The notes under the pieces were generated by a model. The model was not told the DNA's origin. It made no database searches and worked only from the letters and a program-made list of their open reading frames with translations. A stretch of DNA of 64,000 nucleotides, taken from contig CM045989.1 of assembly GCA_025175895.1 (NCBI GenBank), positions 21,011,928 to 21,075,927 of the forward strand, in the 5' to 3' direction. Shown here piece after piece: positions 1 to 11,201 of this stretch; the first letter of the stretch is position 1; each line of letters starts with the position of its first letter. The position numbers and the translations under genes were made by a program. The stretch is from Wurfbainia villosa (Eukaryota; Streptophyta; Magnoliopsida; Zingiberales; Zingiberaceae).

Positions 1-1572
1 CCCATGGCCTCTCGTCGGATTGTTACAAAAGTCTTTGGCCAAAGCATTAGATGTTTAGAGTATGGTACTCTTGGATACATGTGCAGTAACTAGAATCCAT
101 AGGACGAGGAAATGATACTTTGGCTAGGTGTGACATATTCGACCTAGTGGGGACCGACACTATAGATCATGTCCTGAACCAAGTGGGTATAAGATGAGTG
201 AAGGGAATGGGGCACGATTCATTGTAGTTGCTGAAAGGTTTCAGAAACGGTTCTGGAATCAACCATTGATTTTTCGATTAATTGGGGATCATGATGTACT
301 ACTAGGTACCACTCATGATCGATCTATAATTAATGGTTAATTATAGACAGCCAACATAAATCGGGAACCTATTTGGTCACACACACAACGAGCGTAATCC
401 GAAGGATTTAAAACGAGCTTGAGAATGAGATTCTCAGATCGAGAGAAACTAGGTTTGGTTGGACCAAACAAGGAGCGAGCATGAAATCATTTCAGTTGCA
501 ATGGAAGCATGGATGGGTTGAGTCTTATGAAGAGATGATAGATGAACCAAATTGGTTTGGTTCTAATCCAATGGTGAAGAATAAACCAAAGGGGTTTGAT
601 TTGTTTTAAACAAATGAACCAAAGTTGGTTCGATTTGTTTTAACTTAAAATAGACCAACTCGGATCGGTTTATTTTAACTTAAGTTATTGGAGCGGGTTA
701 ACGGATTTTGGTTATAAACCAATAATCATTAGGAGAATGTGTTCTCTATAAAAACATGGCTTAAGGGTTTTTCGTGGATAACTTGTGTGTTGGAAAACCT
801 AGCCACCCTCTCCCTCTCTTCTCCTTGTCGCGGTCCAAGCAACCCACACCGCCAGCCCTTTTGTCATCGTCCACCTTGCTGTTGGCGTCCAAGATTCTGC
901 CAGCGATCCTCCGGCGACCATCCGATGACTTCCCTTGGCTTCGACGACTAAGGTGTAGCCGGCCATCCTTCTTTGGGGCGGCCCAACTTCTCTACCAAGC
1001 TGTCCAATTTTCTTGACAGCTTCTTTCTTTCATGTTAGAGCATCATTTGGATGACATTTTGAGCTCTGACAGTGGCTACTTTATCAGGGATTCGATCTCC
1101 GTTAATCCTCATAGGTGGAGGATGAAGGATTTGTCAATCGGTTGACGAATACCTCTCCGGAGAAGCGAGTTTTGGGAACTCATTTTTGAATCCGAATTTT
1201 GATTCGGATTGTGATCTTCTCTCGATCACATCGTCTTTCACACGAGGCTAGTGACTCCTACGAAGACGATGCTCGTGGATTTGTGAAGTTATCCCGACGA
1301 TACTCGGTGTGGATACGGATAGAGACGATTCTAGCGAGAGTCGCTCCGGTTGATGTCATTCCCGCTGCACGTGATACGTCAGGTATAACTAGAGTAATTT
1401 TCTTTTATTGCAAAACTTGAAACTATAATTATGTCTACACATATTGTACTATGCATGCGTATGATGTGTGTGTTGTAATAAATTAGATTTATTGCTTTTT
1501 AATTCTTCCGATGTGCACATGTTTACGAAACATATTCGAACACACACTCGTCGCGGTACCGGAAACCCAACA
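1..1572 (+). repeat. Copia A 5' LTR (partial)
   Basis: It aligns with the 3' LTR of the same element from about 7164 onward; the first roughly 640 bases are off the window. It ends at ...CCCAACA (1566-1572), directly before the primer binding site. It holds the TATA box, the transcription start region and a long R/U5 segment. The two LTRs of copia A differ by scattered substitutions, so the insertion is not very recent. Confidence 0.93.
747..753 (+). promoter_or_regulatory. TATA box of copia A 5' LTR
   Basis: TATAAAA lies in a context (TTCTCTATAAAA) that recurs in all four LTR copies of this family: 747, 7909, 44807 and 51920. Transcription would be expected to start about 30 bases downstream, which leaves a long R/U5 of about 800 bases. 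The start site itself is inferred. Confidence 0.65.
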
Positions 1573-1573
1573 G

Positions 1574-1585
1574 TGGTATCAGAGC
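1574..1585 (+). other. Primer binding site, initiator tRNA-Met
   Basis: TGGTATCAGAGC begins one base after the LTR end. It is the standard plant site complementary to the 3' end of tRNA-iMet and fixes the LTR/internal boundary. Confidence 0.95.
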
Positions 1586-2830
1586 CCAGGTTGTGTTTCG
1601 ACATAATCGTAAAATTATTTTACGATACTCGTAATTGTATTTATGGAAATTTTGTACTTTTGGAAAGTTTAGAAGTATTTATGGAAATTTTCTAATTTTG
1701 GAAAGTTTAAAAGTATTTATGGAAATCTTCTACTTTGGAAAAGTTAGAAGTATTTATGGAAATTAACACTTTCCATAAATAAAATATTTGATTAGATTTG
1801 AAAATTTGTTTCCTAATTTAATCATGATTTGATTTGGGAAATAAAATCTAAAATAAATTTTATTTCCATAAATAGTTTTGACAATTTAAGAAATTTGTTT
1901 CCTAAATTATATTTGACTTTCCTTAATTGTGACCTTCCATAAATAAAATATGTGATTAGATTTGGAAATTTATTTCCTAATTTAATCATGATTTGATTTT
2001 GGGAATTAAATCTTAAACATATTTTATTTCCATAAATAGTTATGACATATAAGAAAATTTTATACATGTCATAATTGTATGTCATGTAATTGCATTAGAT
2101 GCATATCATTATGTCATGTGTGTCGTGACATATAGATGTATGCCATGTATGTCATGCCATGTAGATAATAGTTATTTGCATGCAAAGAGTATGAGACATA
2201 AAATCCCTTATAAAATATTAAAGCCTACACCTTCCATTAATATGGTTAGAACCAGAGTTCCGTTTCTTGTTTGGGTTGTTGGACTCTCTCCAAGCTCGGC
2301 TCGAACCCGAACATGTTCAAACCATGGAATAGTTTAATATTAATATGGTAAGAGTCAGAGATCAATCGTTAGCTTTGGTTGTTGGACTCTCTCCAAGCTG
2401 GGCTAATTGGTTGAATGCGCTCTAACCATATTAAAACTATGTCTTGATTAATGGGTTGGCTTTAATCTGGAGCATTGGCTTGTTGGACTCTCTCCAAGAT
2501 CGATGTGAAGGGAGGTGAAGTTGGGTGTTATGCATATCATGCATACTTGTTGTTGATAGCACATTGTAATAGTTGCATATATGTGATATGCAATTGGTAT
2601 ATATGATACCTACCATTGTAACTATGAATGGTTTGTTGGACTCTCTCCAAGTTTGTTCATATTTATATTAGATATCAGCTCATTCGGAGATGGACCTACA
2701 ATCTCCCGAAGTGATTTTGGGGTTTTTTGAAATTCAAAAAATGAATGGGATTTATGAATGTATGTTGATTCATTTTAAATCATCTTTCTCATATATGCTC
2801 GTTTTGTATTTCTAAATTAATCGATTGATC
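1586..2830 (+). other. Copia A untranslated leader with repeats
   Basis: This 1.2-kb stretch has no gene. The first part (about 1630-2060) is AT-rich and built from imperfect repeats of a TTTATGGAAATTTT-like unit. The second part (2278-2651) has four exact copies of the 17-mer GTTGGACTCTCTCCAAG at 2278, 2381, 2482 and 2635, each able to fold as TTGGA/TCCAA around a CTCTC loop. The same arrangement is present in copia B. A role in RNA packaging or dimerisation is possible but unproven. Confidence 0.75.
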
Positions 2831-3442
2831 ATGACGTCTTTGAATTTGTGCACTATTTTGGATTCAAATAAATTGACTGGGCCTAACTTCTTAGACTGGC
2901 TTAGAAACTTGAGAATTGTTCTCAAGGCAGAAAAGCTTGCATATGTCCTCGAAGAGCCTCTTCCCAACCGTCCTAGGGACGATGCAAATCTAGATCAATT
3001 GTTGGCCTATCAGAAACATATGGCAGATTCTGAACTGGCGAGTTGCATCATGCTAGCCGCGATGGTACCCAAGCTGCGGAAGCAGCATGAGCATATGGAT
3101 GCTCATACCATAGTCCTTCATCTTTATGAGTTGTTTGATGAGCAAGTGAGATTCGAAAAGTTCGAAGTCTCCAAGCTCCTCTTCACCTCTGAGATGCAAG
3201 AAGGTTATTCTATGGTACTACTCAATATGCTGAAGACTGTGGAGCCTTCTGATAAGCATGAGCAGGGGATGGTGTTGTTAGTTGATTCCTCGAAGAAATG
3301 TTCTAAGAGGAAGTCAAAGGAACAGCAGAAGGGGAAGAAAAAAAGGCTAAAAAGGCAGAACCAGCTCAAAAGGGCACTTGCCATCATTATGGCAAGGAGG
3401 GCCATTGGCGAAGAAACTGCAAGATTTATCTTGAGTCCGTGA
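2831..3442 (+). pseudogene. Copia A gag (broken, internally deleted)
   Basis: This is the capsid-like Gag of a copia element. The start at 2831 gives MTSLNLCTILDSNKLTG, the usual opening of this family, followed by NFLDWLRNLRIVLK. Compared with the Gag of copia C in this window, about 55 residues are missing between MQEG and MLKTVE, the part that normally holds VLKMIGYVENL and the QSLP region. Copia B has the same gap. A one-base loss in the A-run near 3340 throws the ORF out of the zinc-knuckle frame, so its last 25 residues are nonsense. The proper CCHC knuckle (CHHYGKEGHWRRNC) continues in the next frame at about 3376. Confidence 0.85.
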
Positions 3443-4700
3443 AGAAGAATAAGGCATCAGATGCCCCATCTTCTTCAGATATCTTCGTTATTTATTATCA
3501 TTCTATTTCCTCAGACACTTAGGTATTGGATACTGGGTGTGACTCACATATATGTAATGACATACATGGGTTAAGAAATAGAAGTAGACTCGTCAAGGGA
3601 GAGTCAAATTTACGTGTTGGGAATGGAGCAAAGGTTGCTACACTCGCCATCGGAATGTATTTGTTGAAACTCCCTACAGGACTTGTCTTAGAACTGGACA
3701 ATTGCTTTTATGTTCCTTCGTTGATAAAGAACATCATTTCTATTTCTTGTTTAAATATAAATGGGTACCATTTAACTTTTAGTAACAATTGTTGTTACAT
3801 AACTTTGAATGGCGTTCTTTATGGGACTGGAACTTTAAGCAATGATATTTATACATTGGACGTATCCAGTGACATTTTCAATATCGAAGCGAGCAACAAA
3901 CATGTTCAAAAAGATAATCAATTAGACTCCTACATGTGGCATTGTCATCTTGGCCATGTGAGTAAGAAACGCATGTCGAATTACACCGATGTGGAATTCT
4001 GGAATCGTTTGAATTAGATTCATACAATACATGTGAATCATGCTTAAAAGGCAAGATGACCAAGTTACATTTTACTGGAAAAGGTGAACCGGTGGGTGAG
4101 TTGCTTGGTCTAATACATATTGATGTATGCGGACCAATGTCAACTCAAGCTCTAGGAGGTTATAGCTACTTCATTACCTTCACCGATGATCACTCACAGT
4201 TTTGGTATGTGTTCTTGATGAAACACAAGTCTGAAGCCTTTGAAAGGTTCAAAGAATTCTGAAATGAAGTAGAGAAACAACATGATAAGAGTATTAAAAT
4301 ACTTCGATCGGATCGAAGTGGTGAATACTTAAGTCAAGAGTTTCTAGATTATCTAAGAGACAATGGTATATTGTCTCAATGGACTCTGCCATATACACCA
4401 CAGCATAATGGTGTGTCTGAGAGGCATAACCAGACCTTGTTGGACATGGTCAGGTCGAGGATGAATCATGCGAATCTTCCCAAGTCCTTTTGTGGCTATG
4501 CAATTCAGATAATTGTTTACTTGCTAAACAGAATGCCAACCAAGGTGGTCTATACTTCTCCATATGAGATATGGAATAGTAAGAAACCTCATGCATCTTA
4601 CTTGAAGATATGGGGTTGTCCTGCTTATGTGAAGTGAACTGTATCAGAAAAACTGGATGCTAAGTCTGATAGATGTATATTTATTGGATACCCTAAGGAA
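3370..4700 (+). pseudogene. Copia A zinc knuckle, protease and integrase remnant
   Basis: The stretch reads in one main frame after the gag frameshift. Landmarks in order are the CCHC knuckle near 3376-3420, the protease DTG in VLDTGCDSHIC at 3526-3560, the integrase zinc region (WHCHLGH ... CESCLKG, 3937-4050), and the integrase core with HIDVCGP, DRSGEYLS and NGVSERH carrying the D, D and E positions. Breaks include a TAG at 3520-3522 (Trp in copia B), a one-base loss near 3976, a TGA at 4260-4262 (Arg in B) and a TGA near 4635 (Arg in B). No functional protein can be made. Most of these stops are transitions, as expected for methylated, silenced DNA. Confidence 0.9.
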
Positions 4701-6335
4701 ATGAGGGGTTACCAATTCTATCATCCTGTGGAACAAAAGGTGTTTGTTTCAAGGCATGCTGTGTTTCTAGAGAAAAAGTTTCTCTTGCAAGAAAACAGTG
4801 GGAGTGTCATTGAGCTTGAGGAGGCTCAAGAGACTCAAATAGACATTGATGAGATACCTGGTGAGGCACCACAACTGATAACTCATAGTGATGAGCCATC
4901 GGCTGGACCTATTGAGACACCACATCTTCGTAGATCTAGTATAACACGCAATATTCTTGAGAGATATAGATTTCTCATAAGTGAATCGAATGACATGTTA
5001 CTCATTGACGATGAGGAGCCTACCAATTATAAAGAAGTTTTGAAAAGTTCAGAAAGGGACAAATGGCTTGAAGCCATGAAGTCGGAAATGGATTCCATGT
5101 ATGAAAATCAAGTTTGGAACTTGGTGGACCCACCTGAAGGTATTAAGGCTATAGGGTGCAAGTGGGGTTTCAAGAAGAAAATAGACATGGATAGTAATGT
5201 GATTACCTATAAGGCTAGATTGGTGGCGAAAGGGTATTGTCAAAAGCAAAGTGTTGATTATGATGAGACCTATTCACCTGTAGCTATGCTTAAATCCATT
5301 CGGATGCTCTTGGCCATAGTGGCTCATTATGATTATGAGATATGGTAGATGAATGTGAAAATAACTTTCCTTAATGGAAACCTACTCGACGACGTGTATA
5401 TGATACAGCCTGAGGATTTTACATCAGTTGATAAAATCAAGGTATGCAAACTACGACGGTCCATATATGGACTCAAGTAAGCATCCAGGAGCTAAAATAT
5501 CCGTTTTGATGAGATAATCAAAAAGTTTGATTTCTCATAAAATCCGGACGAACCTTGTGTGTACAAGAAGGTTAATGGGAGTGCAGTCGTGTTCCTATTG
5601 TATGTCGATGATATATTACTTATAGGAAATGATGTTTCTATCTTACAGTCAGTTAAAATTTAGTTATCCAAGACATTCTCCATGAAAGACCTAGGAGAAG
5701 CAACCTACATCCTCGCGATTAAGATCTATAGGGATAGATCGAAACGGTTGCTTGGTCTTTCACAGTGTACATATATAGATCAAGTGCTAAAGAGGTTTAG
5801 CATGTCGGAATCCAAGAAAGGTTACATTCCCATTAGGCATGGGATACACCTTTCGAAGTCTATGTGTCCGCGCACAGAAGACGAGAGGATTTGCTTGAGT
5901 AAGATTCCCTATGCATCCGCAATAGGATCTATCATGTATGTTATATTATATACGAGGCACAATGTATCGTATGCTCTGAGTGTCACGAGCAGATACCAGT
6001 CTGATCCAGGAATGGGTCATTGGGCGGCTGTTAAGATGATCCTTAAGTACTTAAGAAGAACTAAGGATGTGTTCCTAATATATGTAGAAGGGGACATGGT
6101 GATACACGGGTATACAGATGCCAGTTTCCAAACAGACAAGGATGATTCCAGGTCTCAGTTTGGGTACATGTTCACCTTGAATGGGGGCGTAGTGAGTTGG
6201 AAAAGTTCCAAACAAGACACTATAGCGGATTCTACCACTAAGGCAGAATACATTGCAGCTTTAGAAGTAGCAAAGGAAGCGGTTTGGATCAAGAAGTCCA
6301 TCTCTGAACTTGATGTGGTCTCATCAATGATCTAA
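4701..6335 (+). pseudogene. Copia A reverse transcriptase and RNase H remnant
   Basis: The region starts in the integrase tail and continues into the copia RT_2 domain (WLEAMKSEMDSMYENQVW, then GCKWGFKKK and YKARLVAKGY). The catalytic YVDD is intact at 5601-5612. RNase H follows with GYTDASFQTDKDDSRSQ and SWKSSKQDTIADSTTKAEY, ending near 6335. Four in-frame stops lie at about 5346, 5478, 5537 and 5661; by comparison with copia B three were Gln codons and one Trp, all single transitions. The last part of RNase H up to the polypurine tract is also frame-damaged. Confidence 0.9.
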
Positions 6336-6513
6336 ACATGTGCTTCGTCGCTATTATCTGATCAAAGAGATCATTAGTAGGAAGAAAATACAAATCGAGT
6401 AGATTCCCACTGAAAGGAACTTAGCAGATCCTTTAAAGGCACTACCTCAAAGTAAGTTTGAGGGTCATATTGGAGCTTATGGTATTGGATACCGTAGCGA
6501 TTGACAATAGGCC

Positions 6514-6524
6514 AAGTGGGAGTT
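6514..6524 (+). other. Copia A polypurine tract
   Basis: AAGTGGGAGTT lies immediately before the TGTTAG start of the 3' LTR. It is the plus-strand primer site of plant copia elements, and the same sequence with one change precedes the 3' LTR of copia B. Confidence 0.85.
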
Positions 6525-8705
6525 TGTTAGTTATATTTGAGAGATGTCCTAAGGCAATCGCCTTATGTTTAAACCATTTATATGATAAATGATGATTGAC
6601 TATTTGAGTATACATGTTTGCATGTATTTGATTAGATCTTAAACTCATTTCCTGAATGTCCGCAATACGATTCACAGCATGAGAGAATTTATGATTGGAT
6701 CACAACTAGTGAGTATCTCTACATGTGTAATTGTGATGTATTGGAATTATCCCTAGTCGATGAATTGATGGATTTGGACACCATCAATTTTGTCGAGACT
6801 AGCACAAGGTATACTCCTTGGTATATCCAAGCAGCTGATTCTCACTGGCTGGAGACATTGTGATGTTCGAAGTTAATTGTGGATGCTAGTTATGGTAACT
6901 CGTTCATTGGAGTGACCAGCTGTAAGACTTCATATGGTTCTGTGCATATATGGATATGTCAATGAAGTTCTTACTGCATCTTAAGTGTGATGTTCCTTTG
7001 ACTTGCGGTATTCAAGTCATTTTGGTCATGAAGAATTATGCTTTGACATCTTAAGCAAGCATCTCTGAGATGTGTACCCGGGATGATTAGGTATAAGTCG
7101 AAGTGGCTGAAGGTGTTTGAATAACCTATAAAAAATTCACCACTCCTTGCGAGGAGATGTATACCCATGGCCTCTCATCGGATTGTTACTAAAGTTTTTG
7201 GTCAAAGCATTACATGTTTAGAGTATGGTACTCTTGGATACATATGCAGTAACAAGAATCAGTAGGATGAGGAAATGATACTTGGATTAGGTGTGACGTA
7301 GTCGACCTAGTGGGGACCGACACTATAGACCATGTCCTGAACCAAGTGGGTATAAGATGAGTGAAGGGAACGGGGCATGATTCATTATAGTTGCTGAAAG
7401 GTTTCAGAAATGGTTCTGGAATCAACTGTTGATTTTTCGGTTAATTGGGGATCATGATGTACTACTAAGTGTCAATCATGATCAATCTATAATTAATGGT
7501 TAATTATATATGACCAACATAAATCAGAAACCTATTTGGTCACACACACAACGAGCGTAATCCGAAGGATTTAAAACGAGCTTGAGAATGAGATTCTCAG
7601 ATCAAGAGAAACTAGGTTTGGTTGGACCAAACAAGGAGCGAGCATGAAATGGTTTCAGTCGCAACGGAAGTATGGATGGGCTAAGTCTTATGAAGACATA
7701 ATGGATGAACCAAATTGGTTTGGTTCTCATCCAATGGTGAAGAATAAACCAAAGGGGGTTGGTTTATTTTAAACGAATGAAGCAATTTAGTTCAGTTCGT
7801 TTTAACTTAAAATAGATCAACTCGGTTCGATTTATTTTAACTTAAGTTATTGGAGCGGGTTAACGGATTTTGGTTATGAACCAATAACCATTAGTAGAAT
7901 GTGTTCTCTATAAAAACATGGCTTAAGGGTTTTTTGTGGATAACTTGTGTGTTGGAAAACCTAGCCACCCTCTCCCTCTCTTCTCCTTGCCGCCGCCCAA
8001 GCAGCCCACGCCGCCAGCCCTTATGCCGCCGTCCACCTTGATACCGGTGTCCAAACTTCTGCCGGTGATCCTCCGGTGACTTCCCTTGGCTCCAGCGATC
8101 CTTCTTTGGGCCGGCGCAACTCCTCCACCAAGCTGTCCAGTTTTCTGGACAGCTTCTTTCTTTCATGTCGGAGAATCGTTTGGACGATGTTTTGAGCTCC
8201 GACAGCAACTACTTTACCGGGGATTCGATCTCCGGTAATCCTCATAGATGGAGGATGAAGGATTCATCAATCGGTTGACAAATACCTCTCCGGAGAAATG
8301 AGTTTTGGGGACTCATTTTTTAATCCGAATTTTGATTCGGATTGTGATCTTCTCTCGATCACATCGTCTTCGACACGAGGCTAGTGACTCCTACGAAGAC
8401 GAGTCTCGTGGCTTTGTGAAGCCATCCCGACGATACTCAGTGTGGATATGGATAGAGGCGATTCTAGTCAGAGTCGCTCCGGTTGATGTCATTTCCGCTG
8501 CACATGATACGTCAGGTATAACTAGAGTAATTTTCTTTTATTGCAAAATTTGAAACTACGATTATGTCTACATATGTTGTACTATGCATATGTGCGATGT
8601 GTGTGTTTTAATAAATTAGATTTATTGCTTTCTAATTCTTCCATTGTGCACATGTTTATGAAACATGTTCGAACACACACTCGTCGCGGTGCCGGAAACC
8701 CAACA
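6525..8705 (+). repeat. Copia A 3' LTR (complete, 2181 bp)
   Basis: It runs from TGTTAG to CCCAACA. It contains a TATA box at 7909-7915 and an 11-bp perfect hairpin at 8130-8155 (AAGCTGTCCAG, loop TTTT). The 3' part corresponds base for base to 1-1572. ORFs inside it are chance readings of LTR sequence. Confidence 0.95.
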
Positions 8706-8874
8706 TTTGGCTCTACCCTACTGAAAGTGTAGCCGTCTAGGAAGGGCGCTCTACATTCTGACAGATTGAAGATGATGATCTCCCCGTCTACCTCCAAGGA
8801 GATCTTGTTCGCCTTTACATCTATAAATGCTCCAGCAGTCGCCAGAAAGGGCCTTCTCAAAATGATGGGATTCT
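8706..8874 (-). pseudogene. G1 protease, C-terminal fragment
   Basis: The minus strand encodes PIILRRPFLATAGAFIDVK, the conserved block after the retropepsin core in Tat/Athila gypsy polyproteins. It continues with NKISLEVDGEIIIFNLSE. Its missing N-terminal half is at 30017-30454; the codons meet exactly at the ATTCT target duplication (8870-8874 and 30017-30021). It is cut at the left by copia A at 8705. The usual GRPF appears here as RRPF. Confidence 0.88.
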
Positions 8875-10047
8875 TGTTGGAACGTCGGTGGCCGGATAGA
8901 GGGGGGTGAATAGCCCTCTTTCGTAGATGGTGGAATTAGCTCGCTTAATTGTAAGAGTGTATAACGTGGTTCATGGCCTTGCCGCTAATCCATGACCCGA
9001 TTCGTCCATGGTGAATCACGCCTTAACCAATCCACTATTCTCTCCTTGGCACCAAGCAAGGTGGAGATAACCTTTTCTTACGAGATCACTCTTCTTACAA
9101 TAGGATTGAGATAAAAGCAAGTAAGAAGAGTAGGAAAACGTTTTGGGCACTTGGGTGTTGTTTGAAGTTAAAGAATTTTCCTCCCAAGATAACCCAAGGC
9201 TCCTTTTTATAGAGAAGGAGCCTTTCTTCCCATTGAGCCAATAGTAGTCGACTGATGCCCCGATCAGTCAACTGCCGCTGTAGTCGTTGCCCTATAACGA
9301 CTTCTTCCACGTTGTATTCCAACCAACGGCTCCCACATCAGTCGACTGATCTTCCCATTAGTCGACTGATGGAGCCAACAGTCGAGTGTTGGAAGAAAGC
9401 AGTCGACTATCCAACATTCTGTGTCCAAAACTCTCGACATCAGTCAACTGCTCCCCTTAGCAGTCGACTGATGGAGCTAGCAGTCAACTGCCACAAGCTG
9501 GCAGTCGACTGTTTGGCTAGAACTTGGAATCAAACACCATTCGAGTCTCCAGTTGACTTGGATTAGTCGACTGCTACCTATAGCAATCGACTGGTGTTAG
9601 GAAAACCCATCCGGCACTTAGCCAATTGGCTAAGTTTCACCTAAGCGCTAACCCGTCCCGGATTACATTCGTTCACTCTCATTCCCTTGGAGTCCCTCTC
9701 CTTCGAAGTTCTCTTCGTCCGGCCACGTCCCTAAGATGTGCCAAGCGCACGACTTCGCAGTGTCATCCTTCGTGTCTCGCTCTGAAGTCTACTTCCTTCG
9801 GCTTCACTCCAATACTCTTCGTCCAACGGTCCCTCGGATGTACCAAGCGCACAGCTTCCGCAATACATCTTTCACTGACTCAAGGACCGAGTCATGAGAT
9901 GGTGAATCTTGCCCATGCTCCATCATCCATGTGTGAATTACTAAGTCTTGCATGACTTCAATGCACATATCAAATCCATATCAATCCTAACTTAAACTCT
10001 TTGCCACACACATCAAAACCTCATCACATGGGTTGATTGCCCTAACA
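8875..10047 (-). repeat. TR-GAG2 3' LTR
   Basis: On the plus strand it runs TGTTGGAACGTCGGTGG to CCCTAACA, 1173 bp. A segment at about 9243-9595 carries thirteen exact or decayed copies of the palindrome CAGTCGACTG. It matches the split 5' LTR (12948-13104 plus 29044-30016), with a few small deletions near 9740-9790 relative to it. Confidence 0.93.
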
Positions 10048-10065
10048 ATCTCCCCCTTTTTGATG
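10048..10065 (-). other. TR-GAG2 polypurine tract
   Basis: On the minus strand it reads CATCAAAAAGGGGGAGAT, ending directly at the start of the 3' LTR. The same tract with one base less occurs in TR-GAG3 (14670-14687). Confidence 0.88.
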
Positions 10066-11201
10066 TGTGGCAATCCGTTTAAGTTAGATAAAAATATTAA
10101 CACAAATACATAAGGTAAGAAAGCATGTAAATAACATGAGTATAAAAACTCCCCCTTAAACATGCAACTCCCCCTTAAGACATGCTAAATTTTCCCCCTT
10201 AGCATGATTAACTTAAACTCATCATTTCTCCCCTTTGACACTATCAAAAACATTGTACAAATGTTATACATGCATGACATCAAGTCTAAGGAAAAAACAT
10301 ACCCAAAAACCACTCAAAGCCTAATAAAATATGTTACTGTGCTCGTGCATAGTACATCAGTCGACTGAATCAGAGCATCAGTCGAATGGCACTTAGTTTT
10401 CAGGATTTTCTGATTTCGAAGCCTGATTTCAAAAATGCATTAAAAATTCCAAAAAAATCGAAAAATCATGAAATTTGGAAGTACATATTTCTAGTGAGTT
10501 CCTTTATCAGTGAAAAATGATTTTTCATGAAAATTCATTTTATTTTTGAAAATTAGGTAAAAACTCAAAATTTGCAAAAAGTCTAAGGTTTGTATCATCT
10601 TTGAGGCCTAATTTTGCCTTGAGATTTTTCAAAACATGAACTCACGATTTATGAAACATAAAATGGTTTTTAAAACATTTAAAATATCCAACTATGATCT
10701 ATGGGCAATATGTCCATTGATTAAATATTTATTTTTCCCATAGTTGGTCTATGATTGCTCTAATGATACACTTAATGACCCATCTAAATGTCATAAGCAT
10801 TAGTGGATCGTTTGTATCATCCTATCATCTCACCCATTGCTATGTTCTCAATCAAGTAAGCCTTATAGTGGGATGTGAGATGTATCTAAAGGTATTTATA
10901 TTTAACCAAAATTACATGCAATTCTACCCATGGTTAAGTATCATCCTAAAAACCCAATCATGAACATGCATCAAGAATTATCAATCATGATCATAAATCA
11001 TCAATTATTGCATGTCATGATTATAAATCACTAATTACATATGATGATCATAAAATATAAAATTAAGCATAAATCATGATTCAAGCATTCAATTTATGGG
11101 TTATACATTATCAACACTCAACACTATGTTAAAAATTTATAACCCACACCCTCCTAAGTCAACCATTCAATATGATATAAGTAAAGTCCACTCATGGTTG
11201 A
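10066..11201 (-). other. TR-GAG2 non-coding interior downstream of gag
   Basis: This is about 1.1 kb of AT-rich sequence between the gag stop and the polypurine tract, at the place where pol would be in an autonomous copia element. I see no conserved protease, integrase or RT motif on either strand. The short plus-strand ORF at 10751-10963 shows no recognisable domain. Confidence 0.7.

Larger units (their letters stand above)
1..8705 (+). mobile_element. Copia A: Ty1/copia LTR retrotransposon, 5' end outside window
   Basis: This is a plus-strand Ty1/copia element. The window opens inside its 5' LTR. A tRNA-iMet primer site, leader, gag, protease, integrase, reverse transcriptase, RNase H, polypurine tract and complete 3' LTR (6525-8705) follow in the standard copia order. 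The 3' LTR runs TG...CA and is followed by TTTGG (8706-8710), the expected right half of the target duplication; the left half is outside the window. The flanking DNA at 8706 is protease code of gypsy G1, so copia A inserted into G1. The coding region has at least eight in-frame stops and two frameshifts, so it is not autonomous. It is the same family as copia B at 43444. The pol sequence resembles the Angela/Tork/TAR group of plant copia; I am less sure of the exact lineage. Confidence 0.95.

Noticed and set aside
3335..3380. Possible programmed frameshift between gag and the zinc knuckle in copia A
   Set aside because: The A-run does not form a proper slippery heptamer in the gag frame, and copia B has one more base there and stays in frame, so a one-base deletion is the simpler explanation.
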